A stretch of DNA of 64,000 bases from Dyella japonica A8. Its GTDB lineage: Bacteria > Pseudomonadota > Gammaproteobacteria > Xanthomonadales > Rhodanobacteraceae. Shown piece by piece: positions 18,129 through 25,486 of this stretch. The stretch is taken from assembly GCF_000725385.1 (NCBI RefSeq), contig NZ_CP008884.1, positions 372,001-436,000 on the forward strand, given 5' to 3'. The translations under genes were made by a program, and so were the position numbers. Every line of letters begins with the position of its first letter. Positions within the stretch are counted from its first letter, which is position 1. The notes beneath the pieces were generated by a model. That model saw only the letters and a list, made by a program, of their open reading frames with translations, was not told the DNA's origin and searched no databases.

Positions 18129-18719
18129 ATGAATATCCAGGCACATAAAACGGCTTTGTACTGCGCGACCCTTGCCGGACTGCTTGTGCTGAGCGCTTGC
18201 GGCAAGAACGAGCAAGCCTCCAACACCACGCCTACCGCGCCCACCTCCAGCGCGCCGGCCACCGCCGCCCCGGTACCGGCCAGGACGGCGCCAGCGCCGG
18301 CAGGCAGCGCTCCCGCGCCGACCAGCACGGCGCCCGCACCGGCACAAACCACGGGCAAGTCCGCCAGCGTCAATGGTGGTGAGATCAAGGTCGCTGCCGT
18401 CACCATCGGCAGCCAGGTGAATGCCGCCCATGCGATCAGCAAGGAGCAACGCCAGTTTGCGCCGGAGGACAAGGACATCTACGCCAGCGTCGCCACCACC
18501 GGCACCACCGACCATGCCACGCTGAACGCGAAGTGGAGCTACATCGACGGCCAGGATGAAACCTTCACCAGCACCACCGAGTCCATTGCCACCGACGGCC
18601 CGGCCATCACCACGTTCAAGGTGCAGAACCCGAACGCATGGCCCAAGGGCAAGTACAAGGTGGTGATCTCGCTCAATGGCAAAGCGGTAGCGTCCGAAGG
18701 CTTCGAGGTGCACGGCTGA
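18129..18719 (+). CDS. outer-membrane-type lipoprotein with Pro/Ala-rich linker
   Basis: A 196-residue lipoprotein. The signal peptide ends in the lipobox LSAC (Cys at about 24). It is followed by a low-complexity linker of Ala, Pro, Thr and Ser to about residue 75, and then a globular domain containing FAPEDKDIYASVATTGTTDHATLNAKWSYID. The C-terminal half resembles conserved hypothetical domains that bind or span the cell wall, but I do not recognise a named family. The start is the ATG at 18129, which gives the signal peptide a clean N terminus. An intrinsic terminator follows 21 bp after the stop. Confidence 0.85.
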   Translation: MNIQAHKTALYCATLAGLLVLSACGKNEQASNTTPTAPTSSAPATAAPVPARTAPAPAGSAPAPTSTAPAPAQTTGKSASVNGGEIKVAAVTIGSQVNAAHAISKEQRQFAPEDKDIYASVATTGTTDHATLNAKWSYIDGQDETFTSTTESIATDGPAITTFKVQNPNAWPKGKYKVVISLNGKAVASEGFEVHG

Positions 18720-18740
18720 TCACGCCGGCCGCTTCCTCAG

Positions 18741-18770
18741 AAAAAAGGCGCCTCGCGGGCGCCTTTTTTT
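18741..18770. terminator. bidirectional intrinsic terminator
   Basis: AAAAAAGGCGCC-TCGCG-GGCGCCTTTTTTT: a strong GC stem with A and T runs on both sides. It serves the lipoprotein gene on the plus strand and the HdeD gene on the minus strand. Confidence 0.92.
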
Positions 18771-18791
18771 CTTGCCGGAAGAGCGTGCCGG

Positions 18792-19343
18792 TTACAATAC
18801 CCGTTTCCAGCGATGCACGCGCACGCCCGCCACGACCTGCAGCACACCGTAGACCAACGCCGCCGCGCCGATCCACAGAGTCACCGTGAGCACCCCGGCC
18901 ACGGGATAGGCGGCCAGCAACGCGCCAAGCACGATCGCCAGCACGCCACTCAAGGCGATCATCCACTCACCCTCGATCTCCTTGCGCACGCGAATGGCGA
19001 ACACGATGCGGTAAACGCCCGCGACGATCAGCCATGCCGCCAGGAAGATCAGCAGCACGTTGACCACCGCCAGCGGATGCCAGATGGCCATCAGGCCGAA
19101 CACGATCGAGGCGAGCGCATAGAGCGCCAGCCAGCCGCGTGACATGGCAACGTGACGGTTGAACAGCGCGAACACGCTGGTGATGCCCTCGGCCAGCGCC
19201 ATGACGCCGAATGCCCAAGCCAGCGCGATGGCCGTGCTGCCGGGCCACAGGATGGCGCTGATGCCGAACAGGATGGAGATGACGCCATAGATCACCAGCA
19301 GCCAGCCGGACCGGCTGACGCTACGCTGCAGGAGGGTACTCAT
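18792..19343 (-). CDS. HdeD family acid-resistance membrane protein
   Basis: A 183-residue inner-membrane protein with six hydrophobic segments arranged as repeated pairs, for example SGWLLVIYGVISILFGISAILWPG and RGWLALYALASIVFGLMAIWHPL. This is the DUF308/HdeD pattern. E. coli HdeD is linked to acid resistance at high cell density; the molecular function is not established. The gene is convergent with the lipoprotein gene and divergent from the CsbD-type stress gene, which suggests a shared stress context. Confidence 0.9.
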   Translation of the reverse strand: MSTLLQRSVSRSGWLLVIYGVISILFGISAILWPGSTAIALAWAFGVMALAEGITSVFALFNRHVAMSRGWLALYALASIVFGLMAIWHPLAVVNVLLIFLAAWLIVAGVYRIVFAIRVRKEIEGEWMIALSGVLAIVLGALLAAYPVAGVLTVTLWIGAAALVYGVLQVVAGVRVHRWKRVL

Positions 19344-19597
19344 TGTCGTGATACTCCTTGATGTTGAAAGGCGAGCCCATGCGGCCCGCGGTCACCACGA
19401 GTAGACACCATCGGTTCGAGTTGCCTGCGTCGCCCGCCCCTCTGTCGCGCATCACGCCGAGACACCATCGACGCACCTTCCATGTCGAGGCCACGCGAAC
19501 GCCGTCTCAATCAAGGACATACGCCCGTGAACCCTGCCGACTTGCCACGACGCGCAGGGCACGTGCGCTTAACTTACAGGCTGGTCGAATCGCCGCT

Positions 19598-19613
19598 TGC
19601 AATGCGCATTGCA
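19598..19613. promoter_or_regulatory. perfect 16 bp palindrome upstream of the CsbD gene
   Basis: TGCAATGCGCATTGCA is self-complementary and ends 28 bp before the CsbD start codon. It is a candidate operator in the 298 bp HdeD-CsbD divergent spacer, which otherwise shows no gene. No regulator is assigned. Confidence 0.4.
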
Positions 19614-19641
19614 TTCGTCCGACAACCCATGAGGATCAGTC

Positions 19642-19848
19642 ATGAACCAAGACACCATCCAGGGGCATTGGAAACAGCTCAGCGGCCAGATCAAAGAGCA
19701 CTGGGGCAAACTCACCGATGACGACCTGAAGGTCGCCGAAGGCAACGCCGAGTATCTGTCAGGCAAACTGCAGGAACGCTATGGCATGGCGCGCGACGAA
19801 GCCATGAAGCAGGTCAAGGCGTTCGAGAAAGAGATGCGTCACCACTGA
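19642..19848 (+). CDS. CsbD family stress-response protein
   Basis: A 68-residue hydrophilic helical protein. [28 protein letters not shown] is the diagnostic CsbD N terminus. The rest ([27 protein letters not shown]) matches the family's two-helix layout. CsbD proteins are abundant general-stress proteins of unknown mechanism. The start has an AGGA ribosome site eight bases upstream. Confidence 0.95.
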   Translation: MNQDTIQGHWKQLSGQIKEHWGKLTDDDLKVAEGNAEYLSGKLQERYGMARDEAMKQVKAFEKEMRHH

Positions 19849-19914
19849 TCGTTTAGCGGCAGGGCGCGCCTGTTCCGCCGGAGCGGGCGCGCCTTCGATG
19901 CGTGGCTGGCCGAA

Positions 19915-20259
19915 TCAGTCGTCCGTGCAATACAGCTCGAACAGACGCGCCATCAGGGCGTGCACGCGATCGTCGCTGATCGCGTAGTAGATGGATTGTC
20001 CGTCGCGCCGCCCCGTGACCAACCCGTCGCGGCGCAGCAGCGAGAGGTGCTGGGAGACCACGCTCTGCGCCAGCCCGAGGGCTTCCGCAAGTTCGCCCAC
20101 CGCTCGCTCGCCATCGAGCAGCTGGCACACCAGCATCAGTCGATTGCTGCTACCCAGGGCCTTGAGCACGCTCACGGCTTCGTCGGCGTGGCGCTGCATC
20201 GCCTCCGGGCTGAGGGTCTTCCCCCGGCGTGCTGTGCTGGTGGCTTTGCTACGGCTCAT
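19915..20259 (-). CDS. bigR: ArsR-family persulfide-sensing repressor (BigR/SqrR type)
   Basis: A 114-residue winged-helix repressor. The DNA-recognition helix is LGLAQSVVSQHLSLLRRDGLVTGRRDG. Two cysteines stand at 45 (RLMLVCQLLDGE) and 111 (LFELYCTDD), a spacing of 66, the same as the Cys pair that forms a tetrasulfide or disulfide in Rhodobacter SqrR and Xylella BigR. It is the last gene of a four-gene operon, 42 bp after blh. Persulfides would oxidise the pair and release the operator found upstream of the operon. The function is inferred from the cysteines and the neighbours. Confidence 0.88.
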   Translation of the reverse strand: MSRSKATSTARRGKTLSPEAMQRHADEAVSVLKALGSSNRLMLVCQLLDGERAVGELAEALGLAQSVVSQHLSLLRRDGLVTGRRDGQSIYYAISDDRVHALMARLFELYCTDD

Positions 20260-20301
20260 GGCAGCCGCTCCATCCCGTCCGCGTCGCGGCGCATGCCGGC
20301 A

Positions 20302-21174
20302 TCACAGCACATCGAGCGGAATCTTGAGATAGGACGTGCCGTTGTCTTCCACAGGCGGCATTTTCCCGCCACGCATGTTCACCTGCACGGAAGGCAGCAG
20401 CAGGCGCGGCACGGCCAGCGTGGCATCGCGCGTGTTGCGCATGCTCACGAAGTCGTCCTCCACGCTGCCTTCGTGCACGTGGATGTTGGAACGCCGCTCG
20501 TCGCCCACGCTGGTTTCATGCACGAACCGGTCGCGCCCCGGCGCCTTGTAGTCGTGGCACAGGAACACGCGGGTCTCGTCCGGCAGCTCGAAGATGCGCT
20601 GGATGGATCGGTAAAGGGTACGTGCGTCACCGCCCGGGAAATCGCAGCGCGCGGTGCCGTAGTCAGGCATGAACAAGGTATCGCCCACGAAGGCCGCGTC
20701 GCCGATGACATGCGTCATGCAGGCCGGGGTGTGCCCCGGCGTGTGCATGGCAAACGCCTCGATGCTGCCCAGGCGATAGCGTTCGCCATCCTTGAACAGG
20801 TGATCGAACTGGCTGCCATCGCGAGGAAACTCGCTGCCGGCGTTGAACACCTTGCCAAATGCCTGCTGCACTTCGCGGATGTGTTCGCCGATGGCGAGCT
20901 TGCCGCCAAGCACGGACTGCACGTAGGGCGCGGCGGAAAGATGGTCCGCGTGCACATGGGTGTCGATGATCCATTCCACCTCCAGCCCCTGCGACTTCAC
21001 CGCGTCGATCAGCGCGTTCGCCGAGTCGCGCCGCGTGCGGCCCGACGCCGGATCGTAGTCCAGCACGCTGTCGATGACGGCCGCCTTGCGCGTGGCCGGA
21101 TCCCACACGACATAGCTGAACGTGTTGGTGGCCTCATCGAAGAAGGCCTTTACCTCAGGTCGTTGCACGGCCAT
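20302..21174 (-). CDS. blh: MBL-fold persulfide dioxygenase-like hydrolase (Blh)
   Basis: A 290-residue metallo-beta-lactamase-fold protein. The metal site reads THVHADHLSAA (about 72-82), then HTPGHTPACMTH and GDTLFMPDYGTARCDFPGG. The last block, with GTARCDFP, is typical of ETHE1/Blh non-haem iron sulfur dioxygenases, which oxidise glutathione persulfide to sulfite. The C-terminal PRLLLPSVQVNMRGG is usual for the Blh branch. The start overlaps the previous membrane-protein gene by 20 bp, indicating cotranscription. It is cytosolic. Confidence 0.9.
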   Translation of the reverse strand: MAVQRPEVKAFFDEATNTFSYVVWDPATRKAAVIDSVLDYDPASGRTRRDSANALIDAVKSQGLEVEWIIDTHVHADHLSAAPYVQSVLGGKLAIGEHIREVQQAFGKVFNAGSEFPRDGSQFDHLFKDGERYRLGSIEAFAMHTPGHTPACMTHVIGDAAFVGDTLFMPDYGTARCDFPGGDARTLYRSIQRIFELPDETRVFLCHDYKAPGRDRFVHETSVGDERRSNIHVHEGSVEDDFVSMRNTRDATLAVPRLLLPSVQVNMRGGKMPPVEDNGTSYLKIPLDVL

Positions 21175-21610
21175 CGCCTCGCGTCGAAGATTTCTGATTG
21201 AAACGCATCGGCCAGCGCGATGCCAGCCACCAGCCCAGCGCCATCATGGCGACCAGCAGCCACACGGAGCCCACGCCACCCGCCAGCGAAGCCAGCGCCG
21301 GCCCCGGGCAATAGCCGGCGATACCCCAGCCGATGCCGAATACCGCCGCGCCGATCAACAGGCGCGTGTCGATGTGTTGCATGGATGGCACATCGAACGA
21401 CGTCTCGTAGCGTGGCCGGCGGGCACGCCATACCAACCGGTAGCCGATGGCGGTGGTCGACACGGCGCCGGCCATGACGAACAACAGGCGGGGATCCCAA
21501 GCGCCGCCCACGTCGAGGAAGCCGAGCACCACCGCCGGCTGCGTCATGCCGGCAAGGCCCAGTCCCACGCCGAACAACACGCCCGCGAACAGGGCCATCA
21601 ACGATTTCAT
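21155..21610 (-). CDS. YeeE/YedE-type membrane protein, second half (DUF6691, PmpB-like)
   Basis: A 151-residue membrane protein with four to five helices. The repeated signatures are GVLFGVGLGLAGMTQPAVVLGFLDVGGAWDP and GIGWGIAGYCPGPALASL. The conserved Cys in GYCPGP is thought to pass sulfur in YeeE/TsuA-type thiosulfate or sulfur-compound transporters. The start ATG overlaps the stop of the preceding half by four bases (ATGA), so the two halves are translated together. Confidence 0.88.
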   Translation of the reverse strand: MKSLMALFAGVLFGVGLGLAGMTQPAVVLGFLDVGGAWDPRLLFVMAGAVSTTAIGYRLVWRARRPRYETSFDVPSMQHIDTRLLIGAAVFGIGWGIAGYCPGPALASLAGGVGSVWLLVAMMALGWWLASRWPMRFNQKSSTRGDGRATT

Positions 21611-22032
21611 GCCGGCAGCCCTCCGATCCAGTGACGGATCAGGGCGACCGTGCCCATGCCCAGCACCATGAAAGCCACGGTGGCGACGAAGGAGCGCGGC
21701 GACAGGCGTGCGATGCCACAAACACCGTGCCCACTGGTACAACCGCTGCCCAGCCTGGTGCCGATACCCACCAGCAGGCCCGCTAGCGCCATCCACGGCC
21801 ACGCCACTTGCGGTGCGCCGAGGCCGCTGTCACCCCGGACAAGCCACAGGCACAGGGGGGAGATCACCAGTCCTGCGACGAAAGCCGCGCGCCAATGCCA
21901 GTCGCGCACACCGGTCAACACGCCGCTGGCGATGCCACTGATACCGGCGATGCGGCCCAGCGTCGCCATCAGCCACACGGCCGCCAGGCCGATCAGGACG
22001 CCGCCCAGCAGGGAAAGTACCCAAGGGTGCAT
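21607..22032 (-). CDS. YeeE/YedE-type membrane protein, first half (PmpA-like)
   Basis: A 141-residue inner-membrane protein and the first gene of the persulfide operon. Its motif GIGTRLGSGCTSGHGVCGIARLSPRSFVAT carries the conserved SGCTSGHGVCG cysteines of the sulfur-transport family. With the next gene it makes up one split YeeE/YedE transporter. The start codon at 22032 lies just inside the operator-promoter region. Confidence 0.9.
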   Translation of the reverse strand: MHPWVLSLLGGVLIGLAAVWLMATLGRIAGISGIASGVLTGVRDWHWRAAFVAGLVISPLCLWLVRGDSGLGAPQVAWPWMALAGLLVGIGTRLGSGCTSGHGVCGIARLSPRSFVATVAFMVLGMGTVALIRHWIGGLPA

Positions 22033-22041
22033 AATTACTCC

Positions 22042-22066
22042 GAAATATTCATATATTCGATATTTC
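22042..22066. promoter_or_regulatory. AT-rich operator/promoter of the persulfide operon
   Basis: An inverted repeat GAAATAT-N11-ATATTTC sits 10 bp upstream of the first start codon, in a 50 bp AT-rich island (22031-22076) within very GC-rich DNA. BigR boxes known from Xylella and Agrobacterium are AT-rich palindromes overlapping the promoter, which this resembles. Binding by the operon's own repressor is inferred. Confidence 0.65.
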
Positions 22067-22191
22067 TAATATATAGCCGAGACCAATCCGATCACAAGGG
22101 CAACGTGGGATGGCCGGGTGTCGCAGGTGTGTCCCCGGTTTCTGGAGCGGGGCACGAGACATCGTACAGGCAGGACGATTCGACGGAAAAA

Positions 22192-22268
22192 TGGCGCGCC
22201 CGGAGGGATTCGAACCCCCGACCAATGGCTTCGGAAGCCACTACTCTATCCGGCTGAGCTACGGGCGC
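22192..22268 (-). tRNA. tRNA-Arg (anticodon CCG)
   Basis: Read on the minus strand it starts GCGCCCGTAGCTCAGC and ends GGGTTCGAATCCC followed by the acceptor strand and an encoded CCA. The acceptor stem GCGCCCG/CGGGCGC is perfect. The anticodon loop is TTCCGAA, giving CCG. The length is 77 with CCA. It has its own spacer and no sign of an integrated element. Confidence 0.97.
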
Positions 22269-22456
22269 ATGAGCGATGGCACGTGGGCGGAACCATGGGG
22301 TTCGGCGCACGGCGGACCGGCAGTATAGCGGAGATGGGGCCTCGCGCCCATGCGCCCCCGGAGTCGGATTTCCCCCGGTGGGAGCGCTCCCTGTGCGCGA
22401 CCGTCCCCTTCGCAGGCCACCGCTCCGCCCGGTTGCCGCGTGGGATGCCCCCTCCC

Positions 22457-22491
22457 AAAAAGAAAGGGCGAGGCTTCCGCAAGCCCCGCCC
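22457..22491 (-). terminator. intrinsic terminator of the M61 peptidase gene
   Basis: On the minus strand GGGCGGGGCTT-GCGG-AAGCCTCGCCC (one mismatch) is followed by TTTCTTTTTGGG. It lies 46 bases after the stop codon. Confidence 0.8.
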
Positions 22492-22537
22492 CATCCGCTG
22501 TCCCACAGCCCCGCTTCGGGCCACCGTCAAAACGCCA

Positions 22538-24436
22538 TCAACGCGCCTTGAGCAACTCCGACAGGCGATCGGGCTTGCCCGCGATGCGCTCCAGGTGCGG
22601 GTACTTCAGGCCGTCGTGGTAGTCGATGCGCAGCGTCTTGTACTCATCGAAGTTCTTCACCAGCAGCTCCACCGGCTGGTTCTTGTCCTTGGCGGCGGCG
22701 GTTACGGCGTCCTTGATGGCGTCGCTGGAATACTCCTTGCCGTTCACCGCAATCACCTTCATGCCCGGCGACAGGCCAGCCTTGAAGGCGGGGCCGTCCC
22801 ACAGTACGTCGACGATGTCGCCGCCCTTGCCCATCGACACGCCCAGCGAGTACGTCAGGTTGGCGCCGCCCATGCGGGTTTCCACGGCCTTGGCCACGTC
22901 CGACGGCTTGTCGTTGTAGACCAGCTTCCAGCCGTTGGCCTCGAAACCGCCGATCAGCGGGCCGTGGCCGTCAAGGCGCTCGCGCAGGTAGGTGGTCCAG
23001 TCGTACGGCGCGATGTCGTTGAGCGTCTTCACCACGTCTTCGAAGGTATAGGTGTTGACGTCCCACTCGCCGTTCTTCACGCCGAAGAAGGCCTTGGCGA
23101 AATCGTCAATGGAACGCTTGTCGCTGGTGAGGTCACGCAGCTTGCCGTCCACGTCCAGCCAGATCATCTGGCCACCGGAGTAGTAGTCCTCGCTCATCTG
23201 GTAATTGCGATACGGCAGCGGGCGGCGCATCGCGATGATCGGGTCGTTGGTGGTGTCCTGGATATTGCGCCACTGCTGCAGGCCGGGGCGGCCACGGTCG
23301 TAGGTGGCGGCCACGTTGGCCAGCATGTCCAGCGCCTGATCCTGCTTCCACAGGCCCGAGCGCGCGGCCATCACGTAGCCCCAGAACTGGGTCTGGCCTT
23401 CGTACACCCACAGCAGGCTGTCCTGCATGGGCACGTTGAAGTTCGGCGTGGACAGATCCGCGCCGCGGCGGTACTTGCCGTCCCAGGAGTGGTTGAACTC
23501 ATGCGAGAGCAGGTCGCGCATGATCACGCTCTTGTCCCACTCGGTGAAGTAACCGACGCCCACGCCGTTCTCGCTGGAACGGTGGTGCTCCAGGCCGTTG
23601 CCGGACATCTTGTCGCTGAGCGAGAACAGGAAGTCGTAGTGATCGTAGTGGTGTGCGCCGTACAGCTTGTACATCTGTTGCACCAGGTTCTGGTGCACCT
23701 TCAGCTGCTCCGGCTTGATCTCCAGGTACTTCGCGTCGTCCGCCACGATGTTGAGGAACACCGGCGTCTTCGCGCCCGGGTCCAGGTCCACGCGCTTGAA
23801 GTACTTGCCCGCGTAGATCGGCGAGTCGACCAGGTTTTCGTAGTCGATTGGCTTGAAGGCCACCGTGTCACCGCTGCGCGAGGCCACTTCCAGCGCACTG
23901 CCGAACTGCCAGCCGGCCGGGAAGGTCACGCTGGTTTCCGCCTTGATCTGGCGCGCGAAATAGCCCGCCGGGTAGACCGACACGGAGTTCCACTGCAGGT
24001 TGAGCATTTCCGGCGTCACCACCACGCGGCCCTGGCGGGTGTCCTGCGCGGAGAGGAACTGGAACTCCACGTCCACGGCGCTCGCGCCCTGCGGCACGTC
24101 CACATGGAAGGCGAACACGTTGAGCGGATCGCGCTTCCACGGGATCACCTTGCCGTTCGCCTTCACCACCAGGCCGGCCAGCTTGTCGATCGAGCCGGTG
24201 GGCGAATGGTTGCCCGGCAGCCACTGCGGATACAGCAGCGTCAGCGGTCCCGCCTGCGCCGGCACCGTCTCGTGCACACGGAACACGCGATGCGCGATGT
24301 CGGTCGCGTCGACGTTGATCTTCAGCGTGCCGTTGAACGGAACGTCCTGCGGCGCAGGAACATCGGCGAGTGCCGCGAAGCTGCCGAGGCCGAGGGCCGT
24401 GGCGAACATGGCGGAAGCGAGACGCGTAACTTTCAA
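22538..24436 (-). CDS. M61 family metallopeptidase with PDZ domain (glycyl aminopeptidase type)
   Basis: A 632-residue exported gluzincin. Signal peptide KVTRLASAMFATALGLGSFAALA. Zinc motif HEFNH at 312-316 with the third ligand Glu about 346 in LWVYEGQTQFWG. A C-terminal PDZ-like domain covers about 530-600 (GPAFKAGLSPGMKVIAVNGKEYSSDAI). Bacterial M61 enzymes such as the Sphingomonas glycyl aminopeptidase release Gly or Ala from peptides. It is the fourth exported peptidase or amidase in 14 kb, implying a peptide-feeding lifestyle. The gene is monocistronic with its own terminator. Confidence 0.93.
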   Translation of the reverse strand: MKVTRLASAMFATALGLGSFAALADVPAPQDVPFNGTLKINVDATDIAHRVFRVHETVPAQAGPLTLLYPQWLPGNHSPTGSIDKLAGLVVKANGKVIPWKRDPLNVFAFHVDVPQGASAVDVEFQFLSAQDTRQGRVVVTPEMLNLQWNSVSVYPAGYFARQIKAETSVTFPAGWQFGSALEVASRSGDTVAFKPIDYENLVDSPIYAGKYFKRVDLDPGAKTPVFLNIVADDAKYLEIKPEQLKVHQNLVQQMYKLYGAHHYDHYDFLFSLSDKMSGNGLEHHRSSENGVGVGYFTEWDKSVIMRDLLSHEFNHSWDGKYRRGADLSTPNFNVPMQDSLLWVYEGQTQFWGYVMAARSGLWKQDQALDMLANVAATYDRGRPGLQQWRNIQDTTNDPIIAMRRPLPYRNYQMSEDYYSGGQMIWLDVDGKLRDLTSDKRSIDDFAKAFFGVKNGEWDVNTYTFEDVVKTLNDIAPYDWTTYLRERLDGHGPLIGGFEANGWKLVYNDKPSDVAKAVETRMGGANLTYSLGVSMGKGGDIVDVLWDGPAFKAGLSPGMKVIAVNGKEYSSDAIKDAVTAAAKDKNQPVELLVKNFDEYKTLRIDYHDGLKYPHLERIAGKPDRLSELLKAR

Positions 24437-24696
24437 GAGGTTCTCCTGTGGACTTCATTCCGTGCGCAGACGTCAGCTGCACGAAACGTGAACCTCCGAT
24501 GCTAGTGGGCGTTGACAGGTCGCACCCCCTGCCATTGGTCATGGGAGTGTCTGAACTTCGCCTATCCACAATTCATGTCAAGGGTTTTACACCTGTTAAA
24601 AACCCGTATCCTTTTCTTACCGCGATCCCCGCGCGGCCCCCGGCGACATTCCCCCTTGTTGTCGCTGCGGATCACAAAAAAGAGATGGAGTACTCC

Positions 24697-25278
24697 ATGA
24701 ACAAGACCCTCCTTGCGGCCGCTTTGGCCGTCGTCGCTGTCGCGCCTTTCGCTGCCAAGGCTGACGAAAACAACCAGCTCAACAATTTCTTCGTGGCCGG
24801 CAACCTGGGCCAGAGCAACTACCGCGTCGGTGGCCTTTCGGACAAGACCGACGGCTACTACAACCTGCGTTTCGGCTGGCGCTGGAACGGCATCGTCGGC
24901 GCTGAAGTCGGCTACGCCGATCTGGGCAAGGGCAAGAACGTCGCCGACTTCACCAGCACCTGGGCCAAGGCACGCGCCGCCCAGGTCGGCGTGACCGCCA
25001 AGTACAACTTCTACAACAACTGGTACGTCACCGGTCACGGCGGCTACCTGCGTTCGCGCACCACCGCCGGCGTCACCGTGGGCGACATGTCGGTGTCGCA
25101 GAAGAGCTGGAACAACGGCTGGTACGCCGGTGCCGGCGTGGGCTACGACGTCACCCAGAACGTCAGCCTGGCGCTGAACTACGACAACTACCACGTCAAG
25201 TACGGCCGCGACACCAGCCAGCCGCAGGACCACGCCAACATCGCTGCCTACTCCGCTTCGGTGGAATACCGCTTCTAA
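24697..25278 (+). CDS. outer-membrane beta-barrel protein (OmpA-like/PF13505 type)
   Basis: A 193-residue protein. The ATG at 24697 follows GGAGTACTCC. The signal peptide is NKTLLAAALAVVAVAPFAAKA, followed by eight amphipathic strands ending in SASVEYRF; a terminal Phe is the usual BamA signal of outer-membrane proteins. Strands such as GYYNLRFGWRWNGIVGAEVGYADLG resemble small eight-stranded porin-like barrels. No specific function is recognised. The protein is enriched in Asn and Tyr, and a strong terminator suggests an abundant product. Confidence 0.88.
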   Translation: MNKTLLAAALAVVAVAPFAAKADENNQLNNFFVAGNLGQSNYRVGGLSDKTDGYYNLRFGWRWNGIVGAEVGYADLGKGKNVADFTSTWAKARAAQVGVTAKYNFYNNWYVTGHGGYLRSRTTAGVTVGDMSVSQKSWNNGWYAGAGVGYDVTQNVSLALNYDNYHVKYGRDTSQPQDHANIAAYSASVEYRF

Positions 25279-25303
25279 GCGATACGCTTGGTGCAGTAAA
25301 AGG

Positions 25304-25333
25304 AAAACGGCCGCGCAAGCGGCCGTTTTTTTT
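25304..25333 (+). terminator. intrinsic terminator of the outer-membrane protein gene
   Basis: AAAACGGCCGC-GCAA-GCGGCCGTTTTTTTT, 25 bp after the stop codon. Confidence 0.93.
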
Positions 25334-25415
25334 GTGGGAGCGCACCCTGTGCGCGACAGCCTGACGAAGCGGTATCGGCATGGCTCCGCAGTCGCGCACA
25401 GGGTGCGCTCCCACA
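25333..25415. repeat. REP-like inverted repeat, GTGGGAGCGCACCC family
   Basis: TGTGGGAGCGCACCCTGTGC on the left, and its complement with GTCGCGCACAGGG and GCTCCCACA on the right, enclosing about 32 bp. The same arms occur at 35832-35965, and a degenerate arm lies at 22378-22403. It lies between two back-to-back terminators. Confidence 0.85.
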
Positions 25416-25440
25416 GGGACATGGCAGCCTGCCACACAAC

Positions 25441-25467
25441 AAAAAGGCCGCTTTCGCGGCCTTTTTG
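25441..25467 (-). terminator. intrinsic terminator of the amino acid permease gene
   Basis: AAAAAGGCCGC-TTTC-GCGGCCTTTTTG. It reads as stem plus T-run on the minus strand, 20 bases past the permease stop; it would also work in the plus direction. Confidence 0.88.
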
Positions 25468-25486
25468 CTTCACGACTGGCGTCGGG

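Noticed and set aside
22192..22268. tRNA as an integration site for a mobile island
   Set aside because: No integrase, no partial tRNA duplicate and ordinary genes on both sides.
24697..25278. Ax21-type outer-membrane protein
   Set aside because: Size and class are similar, but the N-terminal sequence and strand motifs do not match what I recall of Ax21, so only a generic beta-barrel call is made.
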